NCBI GenBank assembly: GCA_964634815.1
Contig: CAZWMD010000002.1
Span: forward strand, 124,001 to 188,000
DNA from: JALZVT01 sp964634815
Lineage (GTDB): Bacteria; Pseudomonadota; Gammaproteobacteria; Pseudomonadales; Azotimanducaceae
Direction: 5' to 3'
Length of the DNA: 64,000 bases
The notes under the pieces are model-generated. The model did no database searches. It was not told where the DNA came from and saw nothing but the letters and a program-made list of their open reading frames with translations. Shown here piece by piece: positions 35,498 to 44,559 of this stretch; positions within the stretch are counted from its first letter, which is position 1, and every line of letters starts with the position of its first letter. The position numbers and the translations under genes were made by a program.

Positions 35498-38179
35498 GTG
35501 AAGACGCTGCTGATTGGGATTCTCGCAACCGTAACTCCGGCCATATCGGCTCTCGCCGCCCAATCAAGCCCGGTTGCCCCCTCAGATAGCTGGTGCGATG
35601 TGATGTCTCAGAACGACGAGACACTCGAACAACTGCAGCTTAGCAGCGCGAAGAACTCCAGAATGTATCGTCGCGCACTACTCACCAGAGGGGTGAGGAA
35701 CATACATCGCTCCTTCAGCGACGCCGCTGACATGCTTGCGACGGCCACCGAGGTTATAGGTAGCGAGCGAAGCGTCGAAGCGGTGTTCTCCGACGCGCTG
35801 CGATGTCAGATCGAGTTCCGCCAGGCGCTACCAGGGGCGAATCAGCGTTGCGAGGCGCTGGAAAATCTCGAGATCGAGGTCAACGACCCCTCGGTGCGGT
35901 CCTACGTCCAACTGACCCTCGCCTTCTATCTGTCGCGAACGGGTGCCTATGAAAAGGCTGAAGCCAAGGCCCAGATAGCCATCGAACTGGCGGAACGAGC
36001 AAACAACAATGCCCTGATCGCACTCACTCACACCTGGCTAGGCGTGCAATACAGTGTCAAGCACCTGCCCGAGCTGTCGCTGTATCACTATGAAGCCGCC
36101 TGGAACGCGGCTGAGCTCGTTGAATGGCCCGAGCTAAAGCAAATTATTCGGTTCAATAGCGCGACGGTGTACACCCAGCTCGGGCGCGACCAGGAAGCGC
36201 TGCTGACATTCGAAGAAGCACTAACCTGGCCAATGCTCAACGTGAGCAACTCAAACGCCCTGGTGATCTATGCGTCGATGGCCTACTCACTGGTTCCGGT
36301 AGGAGAAGCCGCCAGGGGTGAGAAGCTCCTGACGGAACTCATCAAAACCCGCTTTGACGACGTGCAAGACGACACCAAGATTCAGGCCTATGACGCTCTC
36401 GCACAAACTCAACTGGCGCAAAACAAACTCAGCGAGGCGATCGAGAGTTTCGGCAACGCCATGGCGCTATTTGATCCATCTACATCCGGAACCAATCCCA
36501 GAAGTCTGGCCGTTATGGTGCCCTACGGCGAAGCTCTGCGCCGCGCCGGTCGCGAAGCCGAGGCACTGAACGTGATCGACGGCGTCATCAAACAACTGGA
36601 TCTCGATTCGCCAAACGATTTGCTGCGGCGGGCTCACAATGAGCGAGCCTCCATTCTACTTGAGCTTGATCGCCCTGAAGAAGCAGAAGTCGCCACCGCA
36701 GAAGCACAACGAGTCGCCGACATGCTGGCGAGCGACGCCCTGAACTACCAAATCTCTCGCCTCAAGGTTGCCATCGAGTTGGAGCAGAGTAACCGCGAGC
36801 TAGAAGTCGCAAGACAGCGCGAAGCCACCCTGCGGGCACGAGCAAAGCAAGAAACCATGCTGCGCTATTTACTGATTGCTTTGGCTGTTCTGCTGCTGAC
36901 CGTGGGTTATTTGCTGTTTAGCCGGCACCTGCAAACTCGCATAGCACAAACCGAGCGAGCGGTGAGCGAACGTCTGGAAGAGAAAGTGAAGCTACGGACC
37001 GAACAGCTCGAAGAACAGATGGCAGAGCGTCTTGATGCTGAGGTGGACCGGAGACATCTTTTGGGCAAGCTGGCAGAAGGCGAAAAAATGCGTGCGCTTG
37101 GTCAACTCACCGCAGGTGTCGCTCATGATTTCAACAACTTGATGACTGCAGTCACGCTTACCACGGAGTATCTGAAAACAACCCAGACAGACAATCAGGG
37201 GAAGCGGGATGCCTTGCTCGATGACATATTGACGGCCACCGACTCTGCGGCACGAATCACCAGCGGCTTACTCGCCTACGCCCGGCAACAACCGTTGCAG
37301 CCCAAGGTATTGCAGCTCGACAAGTTCCTGGAAGAGTCGAGCCTTATCTTTCGAAACACCCTGGGCGAACGTAATCAGCTTGTCACCCGGTTTACACCCT
37401 GCCGAGTAAAAGTGGACCAGGGTCAACTTACCAGCGCCCTTCTGAACCTGGTCATCAACGCCAAGGAAGCTATCGGCGACCGGGGTGTTGTCGAAATCTC
37501 TCTGTCCACCGAAAAAGACCTGGATACCGACCAGCAGATCGCCGTTATCAGCGTTCAGGATTCAGGTTGCGGCATGAGCGAAGAAGAACTTATTCGGGCC
37601 ACTGAGCCGTTTTATACCACCAAACCCGTTGGTGAAGGCGCGGGGTTAGGTCTCAGCATGGTCTATGGATTTGCCCACCAGTCTGGTGGCGATCTCAGTC
37701 TGAACTCAGATATCGAGCGCGGGACTGAAATCCGCTTAAGGCTGCCAGTTATCGACTCTACCACCACTGATTCCACGAGCGCGTCTTCGCGCTCGGCTCA
37801 GGAGCTGCCATCAAGTCTTAGAGTGCTGGTTGTGGAAGATCGCGAAAGTGTGCGAACCATGCTGATACGCTCGCTGGAACACCTTGGGCTGCAAACAGAA
37901 GACGCACAAACCGCCGATGACGCAAAACAAATGCTCGAATCCGGCAGCTCCCCGGATGTGCTGCTCACCGATGTCATGATGCCCGGCAGGCTGGACGGAC
38001 ACGCTCTGGCAGACTACGCCAATACCAGACACCCGGAGCTGGCCATCGTGCTTATGTCGGGCTACACCGAGTCTGTTGATGACAGATTTAGCTTCCTGCG
38101 CAAGCCATTCAATATAGACACACTGGAGAAGGTGCTGCTGGAAGCGCTACACAATAAAGATTGTGAGGCGGCCACCTGA
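35498..38179 (+). CDS. TPR-containing hybrid sensor histidine kinase/response regulator
   Basis: 893 residues from GTG 35498 (a longer frame from 35372 is open; the start was chosen so that KTLLIGILATVTPAISALAA is an N-terminal signal sequence). Order: periplasmic TPR-like helical repeats (residues about 70-440), one transmembrane helix (YLLIALAVLLLTVGYLLFS), a coiled coil, kinase domains with H-box His543 (GVAHDFNNLMTA), N-box (LLNLVINAKEA), DSGCGMS and GAGLGLSMVYG, and a C-terminal receiver with phospho-acceptor Asp825 (LLTDVMMPG). The receiver is attached but no separate output regulator adjoins. The TPR region probably senses a periplasmic protein or peptide. Stimulus unknown. Confidence 0.92.
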   Translation: MKTLLIGILATVTPAISALAAQSSPVAPSDSWCDVMSQNDETLEQLQLSSAKNSRMYRRALLTRGVRNIHRSFSDAADMLATATEVIGSERSVEAVFSDALRCQIEFRQALPGANQRCEALENLEIEVNDPSVRSYVQLTLAFYLSRTGAYEKAEAKAQIAIELAERANNNALIALTHTWLGVQYSVKHLPELSLYHYEAAWNAAELVEWPELKQIIRFNSATVYTQLGRDQEALLTFEEALTWPMLNVSNSNALVIYASMAYSLVPVGEAARGEKLLTELIKTRFDDVQDDTKIQAYDALAQTQLAQNKLSEAIESFGNAMALFDPSTSGTNPRSLAVMVPYGEALRRAGREAEALNVIDGVIKQLDLDSPNDLLRRAHNERASILLELDRPEEAEVATAEAQRVADMLASDALNYQISRLKVAIELEQSNRELEVARQREATLRARAKQETMLRYLLIALAVLLLTVGYLLFSRHLQTRIAQTERAVSERLEEKVKLRTEQLEEQMAERLDAEVDRRHLLGKLAEGEKMRALGQLTAGVAHDFNNLMTAVTLTTEYLKTTQTDNQGKRDALLDDILTATDSAARITSGLLAYARQQPLQPKVLQLDKFLEESSLIFRNTLGERNQLVTRFTPCRVKVDQGQLTSALLNLVINAKEAIGDRGVVEISLSTEKDLDTDQQIAVISVQDSGCGMSEEELIRATEPFYTTKPVGEGAGLGLSMVYGFAHQSGGDLSLNSDIERGTEIRLRLPVIDSTTTDSTSASSRSAQELPSSLRVLVVEDRESVRTMLIRSLEHLGLQTEDAQTADDAKQMLESGSSPDVLLTDVMMPGRLDGHALADYANTRHPELAIVLMSGYTESVDDRFSFLRKPFNIDTLEKVLLEALHNKDCEAAT

Positions 38180-38205
38180 AGATCAGCTGGATTTACCAGT
38201 GATGC

Positions 38206-39126
38206 CTAGAGTGCTATTCCCTCAGCCATTCCCATCGACCCGCCAGACTGACTACTGACTGGGAGCGCATTAAGGGGAATACTGTTGGCTTGACCAGGGA
38301 TGGCCGGGCTAACAAGAGACGGTATGACCACTGGTGCAACCGGCGCGTGCTGCGCCGTGACAGGCGTTTGCGCCGGCCCATCCACAGCACTTGGCGCTGT
38401 CGCCGCCAGATCTGCCTCCAACTTCGGGGTCACTGCGGAGCTTCCCGCTGCTGAGTCGCGGTTTGCCAGGCGGTCACGCCACAACGCCACCTTCGCCCCA
38501 TACCGCTGACCCGCGTCCTGGCGCTTTTGGGTGTAGGGTCCAACGTTATAGGCACTCAGCGCACAGGCCTCCGCACCACAACGTTCAACGTAGTAGGCCA
38601 ATACCTGTGCACCACAATAAATATTTTCTGCCGGGTCATCGAGGCTGGTGGTGCCGCAGAACTGCGACCAATATTCCGGTCGGACCTGCGCAGGGCCAAT
38701 CGCACCTACCGGCGATACGACATTTTTTCGAAATGAGCTTTCTGTAAGAACGAGCCCGGCAAGTAACTCTGGAGCAAGCTGTTGGCGAGAGGCCGCTTCC
38801 AGAATCCAGGGCGAAAACTCAAGTGCAACGGTTTGCCTGACACCAAAGACCGCACTAACCCGGGTGGCGAATTCCTGCACTTCTGATTGCCAGGGTTGCA
38901 CTCGATCGTTCCACTCTGGCAGCGCCATGGAGGTGGTAAGTTGGCCCCTTGCTGGAGACAGTGATCCAATAATGAAAGCGATCACAAAAGCACAGCTGAG
39001 TAGGCCAAGCTGGATTTTGAGCACCGTTCCAGCGATATCGTTCGCCGCCTCGGCAGAAGCGTCAGCACCAGACCCCAGGGCTGCTGCCGGATCGACAAAT
39101 ACAGATTGGCGTGCTGTTTTAATCAC
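38206..39126 (-). CDS. Lytic transglycosylase, SLT domain, membrane-anchored
   Basis: 306 residues. An N-terminal helix (IQLGLLSCAFVIAFIIGSL, about residues 38-56) anchors it to the inner membrane. The SLT/lysozyme-like domain follows at residues 110-210: LVLTESSFRKNVVSPVGAIGPAQVRPEYW, where Glu of TESSF is the catalytic residue, then ENIYCGAQVLAYYVERCG and ALSAYNVGPY. The C-terminal 100 residues are Ala/Pro-rich and probably unstructured. It would cleave peptidoglycan in the periplasm. The start is GTG. Four Cys near the active site could form disulfides. It converges on the kinase gene. Confidence 0.87.
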   Translation of the reverse strand: MIKTARQSVFVDPAAALGSGADASAEAANDIAGTVLKIQLGLLSCAFVIAFIIGSLSPARGQLTTSMALPEWNDRVQPWQSEVQEFATRVSAVFGVRQTVALEFSPWILEAASRQQLAPELLAGLVLTESSFRKNVVSPVGAIGPAQVRPEYWSQFCGTTSLDDPAENIYCGAQVLAYYVERCGAEACALSAYNVGPYTQKRQDAGQRYGAKVALWRDRLANRDSAAGSSAVTPKLEADLAATAPSAVDGPAQTPVTAQHAPVAPVVIPSLVSPAIPGQANSIPLNALPVSSQSGGSMGMAEGIAL

Positions 39127-39320
39127 CTGACGTAATCACCTGACTCGCTAGTGTCCCAACTCCATAAGACAATTTTAGACGTGCATTGTTGCCAACAAAC
39201 AGCAGATCCATGTAACTCTTAGCCTAGTTTCGTTTGGCCACTTTGTACACCAATTTGCCCATCACGCCGCTAATTCGGCGTGAATCTGGCTGATTGAGCA
39301 TCGATCGAGCTATTTTGGCT

Positions 39321-40328
39321 CTAACCCGCTCTGAGGGCGGCAATAATTTCTGCCCGCTGTGCATCATCTGATACCGGGAAGCTGGCCGATGTGCGATCAA
39401 CAATATCACCGTATCTCGACAACATGGCCCCAGCGATGTCCCCAGGCTCACCAACAACAGCAAACTCGTTGAGAATGTCATCAGTGATCAACGTGCCCAT
39501 CTCCTGCCAGCGCCCCTGTTTGGACATTGTATTGAGTTCGGCCTGAAGCTCTCCCACGCCAATGGAATCAAGTACGCCTTTGTAGGCAGGGGTCGAGCCA
39601 TAGAACGCAATACGTTCTAGGGTCGCCTTCTTGCTGGCAGCGAACTCCTCTTCAGTTCGGCCTGTAACCACAAAATTTCCATAGCTCAATTCAAAATCGT
39701 CGCGCGACCTGCCACTTGCTGCGAGCCCTTTCTCAATCGCTGGAAGCGTCACGTTCCTGATGAACGGCAGGGTCGAAAACGGATGAATAATCATGCCATC
39801 CGCCACCTCTCCGGCGACCTCGGTCATCTTTGGTCCAACCGCTGCAAGTACAACCTTGGGTGCGCCGTGATCCTTGTTCTCCGGCGTGAACGCCGGTGTC
39901 ATCAGTGTATGTCGGTAGTACTTGCCAACAAACTCGAGAGGCTCGCCTTCGTACCAGTTCGCCCAGATCGCGCGCATGGCCTGCACCAGCTCCTTCATTT
40001 GGGCCGCAGGCGCTCCCCACTGCATGGAGAAGCGTTTAGTGACATGAGGCTTGATCTGCGAACCCAGGCCTAGCGTGAAGCGTCCTTTGGAGTAGGCATT
40101 AAGATCATGCCCCAGATTTGCCAGTATCATTGGGCTGCGGGCGAAGGCCACTGCAATCGAGGTGGCAAGCTCAATTTTTTCGCTGTGCTCTGCAGCAAGC
40201 AAAAGCGGCATAAACGGATCGTGATTCATCTCCGCAACGCGCAACCCATCATAACCAGCCGCTTCAGCGGCCATTACGCTGTCTTTTACTTTCTCCAGAT
40301 GATGCGCCAGTCCTGTATCAACTTTCAT
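39321..40328 (-). CDS. LLM class F420-dependent oxidoreductase, TIGR03617 family (copy 1)
   Basis: 335 residues. RVAEMNHDPFMPLLLAAEHS, AVAFARSPMILANLGHDLNA, GLGSQIKPHVTKRFSMQWG and VVLAAVGPKMTEVAGEVADG are diagnostic of the TIGR03617 group of F420-dependent luciferase-like enzymes. It is followed on the same strand by a closely similar gene 50 bp upstream in transcript order (40379). The ribosome site GGGGAGAGA is clear. Hydride transfer with F420 on an unknown substrate is inferred. Confidence 0.88.
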   Translation of the reverse strand: MKVDTGLAHHLEKVKDSVMAAEAAGYDGLRVAEMNHDPFMPLLLAAEHSEKIELATSIAVAFARSPMILANLGHDLNAYSKGRFTLGLGSQIKPHVTKRFSMQWGAPAAQMKELVQAMRAIWANWYEGEPLEFVGKYYRHTLMTPAFTPENKDHGAPKVVLAAVGPKMTEVAGEVADGMIIHPFSTLPFIRNVTLPAIEKGLAASGRSRDDFELSYGNFVVTGRTEEEFAASKKATLERIAFYGSTPAYKGVLDSIGVGELQAELNTMSKQGRWQEMGTLITDDILNEFAVVGEPGDIAGAMLSRYGDIVDRTSASFPVSDDAQRAEIIAALRAG

Positions 40329-40378
40329 TCCATTCTCTCCCCATGTTTGTTGTTCTTTGTGGTCAGCGGGCGTGATGT

Positions 40379-41383
40379 CTAGCCAGTCAATTCGCGAACG
40401 ATTGCCAGCCGATCTTCCTTCGCAATATTCGAATAGGCAGCGGCGGTGCGATCAACCAGATCGCCATAACGTGCCTGTAATTTGCCGGCAAGAGCGAGGG
40501 GTTCAGCAACTACAGCAAACTCGTTGAGCAGACTGTCATCGATCAGGGTACCCATATCGTCCCAGCGTCCCTGTTTGGACAGAGTATTCAACTCGCCTTG
40601 CAACTCACCCGCGCCGATGGAATCGAGCACCGGTTTGTAAGCCGGGGTGGAGCCATAGAACGCGATCTGTTTGGTCACCAGGCCTCGTGACTGGGCCATC
40701 TGTTCTTCTGTTTGCCCGGTAACCACAAACACAGGGTAGGTCACCTCAAAATCTTCCCGACTCTTCCCAGCCTTGGCGAAGCCACGCTCCAACGCCGGCA
40801 TAGTGGTTTCGCGCAGATATTTTTCAGTGGTAAAGGCGTGGATCAAAACGCCATCAGCTACCTCACCTGCAACTTCAGTCATCTTCGGACCCACGGCTGC
40901 AAGAAAAACCCGAGGCGCACCAAATTCTGTGTTCTGCGGCGTGAACATCGGTGTCATCAGGGAGTGGGTGTAGAACTTACCCATGAATTCCAGGGGAGTT
41001 CCATCATGCCAATTCGCCCAAATCGCACGCATCGCCAGAATAAACTCCCGCATCCGCGCAGCTGGCGAACTCCAGGGCATGCTGAAGCGCTTAGAAATAT
41101 GCGGCTTGATCTGCGATCCAAGACCCAAAATGAATCGCCCCTTTGATGCGGCATTTAGATCATGGCCAATGTTGGCAAGCGTCATTGGACTGCGGGCAAA
41201 CGCAACCGCAATGGAGGTCATTAGATCAACCCGCTCAGTGTGCTGAGAGGCAACAACCAATGGGAAAAATGGGTCGTGAGAGGTCTCAGCGGTGAGAATG
41301 CCGCTGTAACCCATTTCTTCCAGTTCTCTGGCCTGAGGCCCTGCCTTCGACAGATCAAAATCAATTCCACCATCAACTTTCAT
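40379..41383 (-). CDS. LLM class F420-dependent oxidoreductase, TIGR03617 family (copy 2)
   Basis: 334 residues, collinear with the neighbour at 39321: TAETSHDPFFPLVVASQHT, AFARSPMTLANIGHDLNA, GLGSQIKPHISKRFSMPW and VFLAAVGPKMTEVAGEVADG. By eye more than half the positions are identical, so the pair is a tandem duplication. Differences cluster in the substrate-side loops (for example FSTLPFIRNVT versus FTTEKYLRETT), which suggests different substrates. First gene of the two-gene unit; GAGGAC precedes the ATG. Confidence 0.88.
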   Translation of the reverse strand: MKVDGGIDFDLSKAGPQARELEEMGYSGILTAETSHDPFFPLVVASQHTERVDLMTSIAVAFARSPMTLANIGHDLNAASKGRFILGLGSQIKPHISKRFSMPWSSPAARMREFILAMRAIWANWHDGTPLEFMGKFYTHSLMTPMFTPQNTEFGAPRVFLAAVGPKMTEVAGEVADGVLIHAFTTEKYLRETTMPALERGFAKAGKSREDFEVTYPVFVVTGQTEEQMAQSRGLVTKQIAFYGSTPAYKPVLDSIGAGELQGELNTLSKQGRWDDMGTLIDDSLLNEFAVVAEPLALAGKLQARYGDLVDRTAAAYSNIAKEDRLAIVRELTG

Positions 41384-41464
41384 TTCTTGTTTTGTCCTCT
41401 GCGTTCGTTTTTTTGTTTGTGCGTTTTGTGTCTTGTGCTGTCGAGTACAGTATCGCGGTGTGGA

Positions 41465-42160
41465 TCACTGTCCAGTTTGTTCCCCTGGCTGGAGTTGCGT
41501 CGAGTCTATGAGGCTATTAAACGGCCCCTCGCCACGCCGATAGTGTTCACACTTAACTGCCTCCAATGTTGCACTGCCTGCACCCGGTGCAGCAGCGAAG
41601 CCCAGTGCATAAACCACATCGTTGGGCTGGCGCACCTGGGCCGCATCGCTACCGCTCAAACCCAGATAGTGCGCCAAAATCATCTTACCTACGACACCAT
41701 GGGAGATTATCGCGGTGACGGGTGAAGACAACGTCATAGCCTCTCGCAGGGTTTCGAGCAGCGGCGCCACCCGCTGAAGCACGTCTGGCAGGTTTTCACC
41801 ACCAGGCGGACGGTGGTTCCACCCATCAAATTCCCTTTCGCGCCAAGCGTTTGGGTCTGAGGTCCGAATATCGTCCATTGTCAATCCCGACCAGCCGCCA
41901 CTATCGCGTTCAAGCAGTTCGTCACAAAACTCGAGTTCTGCCTGGATGTATGAATTGATTATATGCGCGGTTTCTATGGTACGACCCAGCGGGGATACCA
42001 GCAGACGTTTCACTCCCTGTCGACGCAACAGCCGCCCGTTCTCGTCAGCCTGACGCTTACCTTTGTCAGTGAGACCAGAGTCCAACCGCCCCTGCAAGCG
42101 AAATTCCTCGTTCCACTGCGTTTGACCGTGGCGTACGACAAAAAGCCTCTGCAGCTCCAT
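41465..42160 (-). CDS. Histidine phosphatase family protein
   Basis: 231 residues. The catalytic RHGQTQWNEEFRLQGRLD motif (RHG with His as phospho-acceptor), SPLGRTIETAHI and VTAIISHGVVGKMI (second His) define the phosphoglycerate-mutase-like histidine phosphatases. The RLQGRLDSGLT segment is shared with cofactor-dependent phosphatases such as CobC/GpmB, but no cobalamin genes are near. It removes phosphate from a small substrate in the cytosol. Single gene, divergent from htpX. Confidence 0.88.
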   Translation of the reverse strand: MELQRLFVVRHGQTQWNEEFRLQGRLDSGLTDKGKRQADENGRLLRRQGVKRLLVSPLGRTIETAHIINSYIQAELEFCDELLERDSGGWSGLTMDDIRTSDPNAWREREFDGWNHRPPGGENLPDVLQRVAPLLETLREAMTLSSPVTAIISHGVVGKMILAHYLGLSGSDAAQVRQPNDVVYALGFAAAPGAGSATLEAVKCEHYRRGEGPFNSLIDSTQLQPGEQTGQ

Positions 42161-42180
42161 CTGAATCCGGAAAGCGTAAA

Positions 42181-42327
42181 ATGACAGTTAATTATGAGCC
42201 AAGCAGCGCCAAGAAGCCCGCATTCAACCGCCCTTTGGGACTGGTTCCGGTCTCAGAGCACCTTGCATTTGGCGATTTTGGCCCCATTATCCGAGTGTGT
42301 AAGTCGCGGCGGGCGATCGTTCCCTGA
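42181..42327 (+). CDS. Possible 48-residue small protein upstream of htpX
   Basis: A short frame beginning at ATG 42181, with GGAAAG eight bases before it, runs to TGA at 42325 and encodes a basic peptide (starts MTVNYEPSSAKKPAFNRPLG, ends RRAIVP). Nothing in it is recognised. It lies in the 208-bp gap between the phosphatase and htpX, just 42 bp before htpX. It may be a leader peptide or chance. Confidence 0.3.
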   Translation: MTVNYEPSSAKKPAFNRPLGLVPVSEHLAFGDFGPIIRVCKSRRAIVP

Positions 42328-42368
42328 CCGACCCCGGACCGCGACCGGACCATTGGAGAAAACGAATC

Positions 42369-43238
42369 ATGATGCGAATTGCTCTGTTTTTGGCCACCAA
42401 CATGGGTGTGATGCTGATCGCCAGCGTGGTCTTTCGCCTGTTAGGCATCGATCAAATGGTTGGTGGGGGCATGACCGCGTCGCTGATCTATTGCGCACTG
42501 TTCGGCATGACCGGGTCTATCATTTCATTGCTGATGTCAAAGGGCATGGCCAAGCGCTCCTCAGGCGCCCAGGTCATTGAAAACCCGCAGAACGAAACTG
42601 AACAGTGGTTAGTCGACACCACCGCTCGCTTATCGGAGAAGGCCGGCATTGGCATGCCAGAAGTCGCCATCTTTCCTTCCTCTGCACCCAACGCCTTTGC
42701 GACTGGCTGGCAAAAAAATAACGCCCTGATGGCCGTCAGCGTCGGCCTGCTAAACAACATGAGCCGCGATGAGGTAGAAGCAGTTATTGGCCACGAGATC
42801 GGCCACATTGCCAACGGCGACATGATCACCCTCGCGCTGGTGCAAGGCATCGTCAATACCTTTGTAATCTTCTTTGCGCGGATCATTGGCCAAACCGTCG
42901 ATCGCGCTGTATTTCGCGGTGATGGATACGGCATGGGCTATTTCATCAGTTACTACGCTGCACAAATTGTGCTGGGCTTTCTCGCCAACGCCATTGTTAT
43001 GTGGTTTTCGCGATTCAGAGAATTCCGTGCTGACACGGCCGGTGCCGAGCTTGCTGGCCGCGAAAAAATGATTGCTGCCTTGCAAGCTTTAAAAGGACCA
43101 GAGGCCGCCCCCTCAGAAATGCCCGACACCCTGGTGGCCTTTGCTATCAGCGGCGGTATGCCTGAGGGATTGCGCAAACTGTTCACCAGCCATCCGCCAC
43201 TGGATGAGCGCATCGAAGCGTTGCGCAACGCAAGCTAA
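42369..43238 (+). CDS. htpX: Protease HtpX (M48 family membrane metalloprotease)
   Basis: 289 residues, the standard length. Hydrophobic segments lie at about 5-25, 35-55, 150-175 and 185-205. The zinc motif HEIGH (His142, Glu143, His146) and the downstream EFRADTAGAELAG glutamate region are present, as are PEVAIFPSSAPNAFATGW and HPPLDERIEALR. It degrades misfolded inner-membrane proteins on the cytoplasmic side. GGAGAAAACGAATC precedes the ATG. Followed after 3 bp by the DUF4396 gene, suggesting cotranscription. Stress control is usual for the family; no heat-shock promoter was identified. Confidence 0.95.
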   Translation: MMRIALFLATNMGVMLIASVVFRLLGIDQMVGGGMTASLIYCALFGMTGSIISLLMSKGMAKRSSGAQVIENPQNETEQWLVDTTARLSEKAGIGMPEVAIFPSSAPNAFATGWQKNNALMAVSVGLLNNMSRDEVEAVIGHEIGHIANGDMITLALVQGIVNTFVIFFARIIGQTVDRAVFRGDGYGMGYFISYYAAQIVLGFLANAIVMWFSRFREFRADTAGAELAGREKMIAALQALKGPEAAPSEMPDTLVAFAISGGMPEGLRKLFTSHPPLDERIEALRNAS

Positions 43239-43241
43239 TCG

Positions 43242-43688
43242 ATGACAGAGGTCGCCTCAACAGTAGAGTTTCACTGGGGCTGCCGCCATAGCTGGCGTGC
43301 GGCATCTACCAACACTCTTTGGTGCTTGCTTGGTTGCAGCATTGGCGACTTTGGCACCATTTTGGCCTTTCAAACCTTCTCTCCATCGACCCCGGCTTTA
43401 ATCGTGATGAGTCTGGCCATTGTCATGGGACTCTTGACCAGTATCGCGCTCGAAACCGTTCTGCTTGTGCGCAGCATGGCCCCCAAAGAGGCCTTCAAGA
43501 CTGCTGTGGGGATGAGCTTGATTTCCATGCTGGCTATGGAGATTGCCATGAACGGCGTTGACTATTTACTGGTCGGCAAGGCTGCCCTCACGTGGTATTC
43601 GATTGGGCCAAGTTTGCTCGCCGGTTTTCTTGCGCCATTGCCTTATAACTACTGGCGTTTGAAAAAATTCGGCCAGGCGTGTCACTGA
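43242..43688 (+). CDS. DUF4396 domain-containing membrane protein
   Basis: 148 residues with about four hydrophobic segments. SWRAASTNTLWCLLGCSIGDFGTI is the family signature (two Cys in a membrane-near WCLLGCSIGD motif), which fits DUF4396, a little-studied group of small membrane proteins sometimes seen near metal-handling genes. The N-terminus HWGCRHSW adds Cys and His residues that could bind a metal. It starts 3 bp after htpX ends, so the two are probably one operon. Function unknown. Confidence 0.8.
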   Translation: MTEVASTVEFHWGCRHSWRAASTNTLWCLLGCSIGDFGTILAFQTFSPSTPALIVMSLAIVMGLLTSIALETVLLVRSMAPKEAFKTAVGMSLISMLAMEIAMNGVDYLLVGKAALTWYSIGPSLLAGFLAPLPYNYWRLKKFGQACH

Positions 43689-43721
43689 GTTTAGCAGCCC
43701 AACTATTCTTCGATCGCTCGA

Positions 43722-44552
43722 TCATTCAGCATCATCCGTACGGTAGTCACCGTATTGCGCATCGCGCTTGGTAAGGGCCTGGGTTAATCCCTCACGAATC
43801 TCTGCTAAATGCGCCTGGGTCGTTTCCGTGTAGGTCGCAAGCGTTTGCATTTCTGTACCCGCTCGAAGGCCAGCACGGATACCCATCGCATCCATTTGCC
43901 GGTGCACCGCTCGCTTGTTGATCTGCTGCAAATCAGTAGGCGTTTTGGCAACCCGCTCTGCAATCGCCAGCACTTCGTCTTCCAACGTGCTGGCCGGATA
44001 AGCGCGGTTGGCAAAGCCACTCTCCGCAGCCTCGGTACCCGACATATGATCGCCAGTCAGCATTAACTCCATGGAGCGGCGCAACCCAACAATCCAGGGG
44101 TAAAACTGATTATCGGGTGGTGAGATGCTGCGCACCACGGGATATCCAATCTTCGCGTCGTCAGCGACATAAACCAGATCACAGGCCGTTGCGAGTTCTG
44201 TACCACCCGCCAGACAATACCCATGCACCTGGGCAATAACCGGCTTGGCCAGGTCCCAGATCTGAAAGAATCCTTCCACAACATGCCGCGGCCAGTTCGC
44301 AAGCCCTCCTGCCGTGTAATAGGGCTGGCCCTTGCGGACATCACTTTGCAAGTCGTAGCCTGCAGAGAAACAGGGTCCCGCGCCTCGAATCAACATGACC
44401 CTGATAGAGGGCTCCTGATCAGCTTCCTGCAGTGCCGCAAAGAGTTCAGTACGCAGCTCATTCGATAGCGGATTGCGCTTGTCTGGTCGGTTGAGGGTGA
44501 TGCGCCGCACCATAGGGCGAGGCTCATCTACGATAATCTTTTGATACGCCAT
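43722..44552 (-). CDS. Enoyl-CoA hydratase/isomerase family protein
   Basis: 276 residues. RRITLNRPDKRNPLS, GAGPCFSAGYDLQSD and VHGYCLAGGTELATACDLVYV (with the Glu144-type glutamate in GGTEL) mark a crotonase; the Glu164-type position, in AKIGYPVVRSISPP, appears to be Val. The C-terminal Arg/Gln-rich helices (NKRAVHRQMDAMGIRAG) are usual. It follows the LLM gene at 44560 after only 7 bp on the same strand, so the two enzymes are probably cotranscribed and act in one pathway on a CoA ester. Substrate unknown. Confidence 0.88.
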   Translation of the reverse strand: MAYQKIIVDEPRPMVRRITLNRPDKRNPLSNELRTELFAALQEADQEPSIRVMLIRGAGPCFSAGYDLQSDVRKGQPYYTAGGLANWPRHVVEGFFQIWDLAKPVIAQVHGYCLAGGTELATACDLVYVADDAKIGYPVVRSISPPDNQFYPWIVGLRRSMELMLTGDHMSGTEAAESGFANRAYPASTLEDEVLAIAERVAKTPTDLQQINKRAVHRQMDAMGIRAGLRAGTEMQTLATYTETTQAHLAEIREGLTQALTKRDAQYGDYRTDDAE

Positions 44553-44559
44553 CGTGACC

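Noticed and set aside
39224..39481. An 85-codon minus-strand frame overlapping the 3' end of an LLM gene
   Set aside because: Most of it overlaps the certain LLM gene in another frame, and the product has no recognisable domain.
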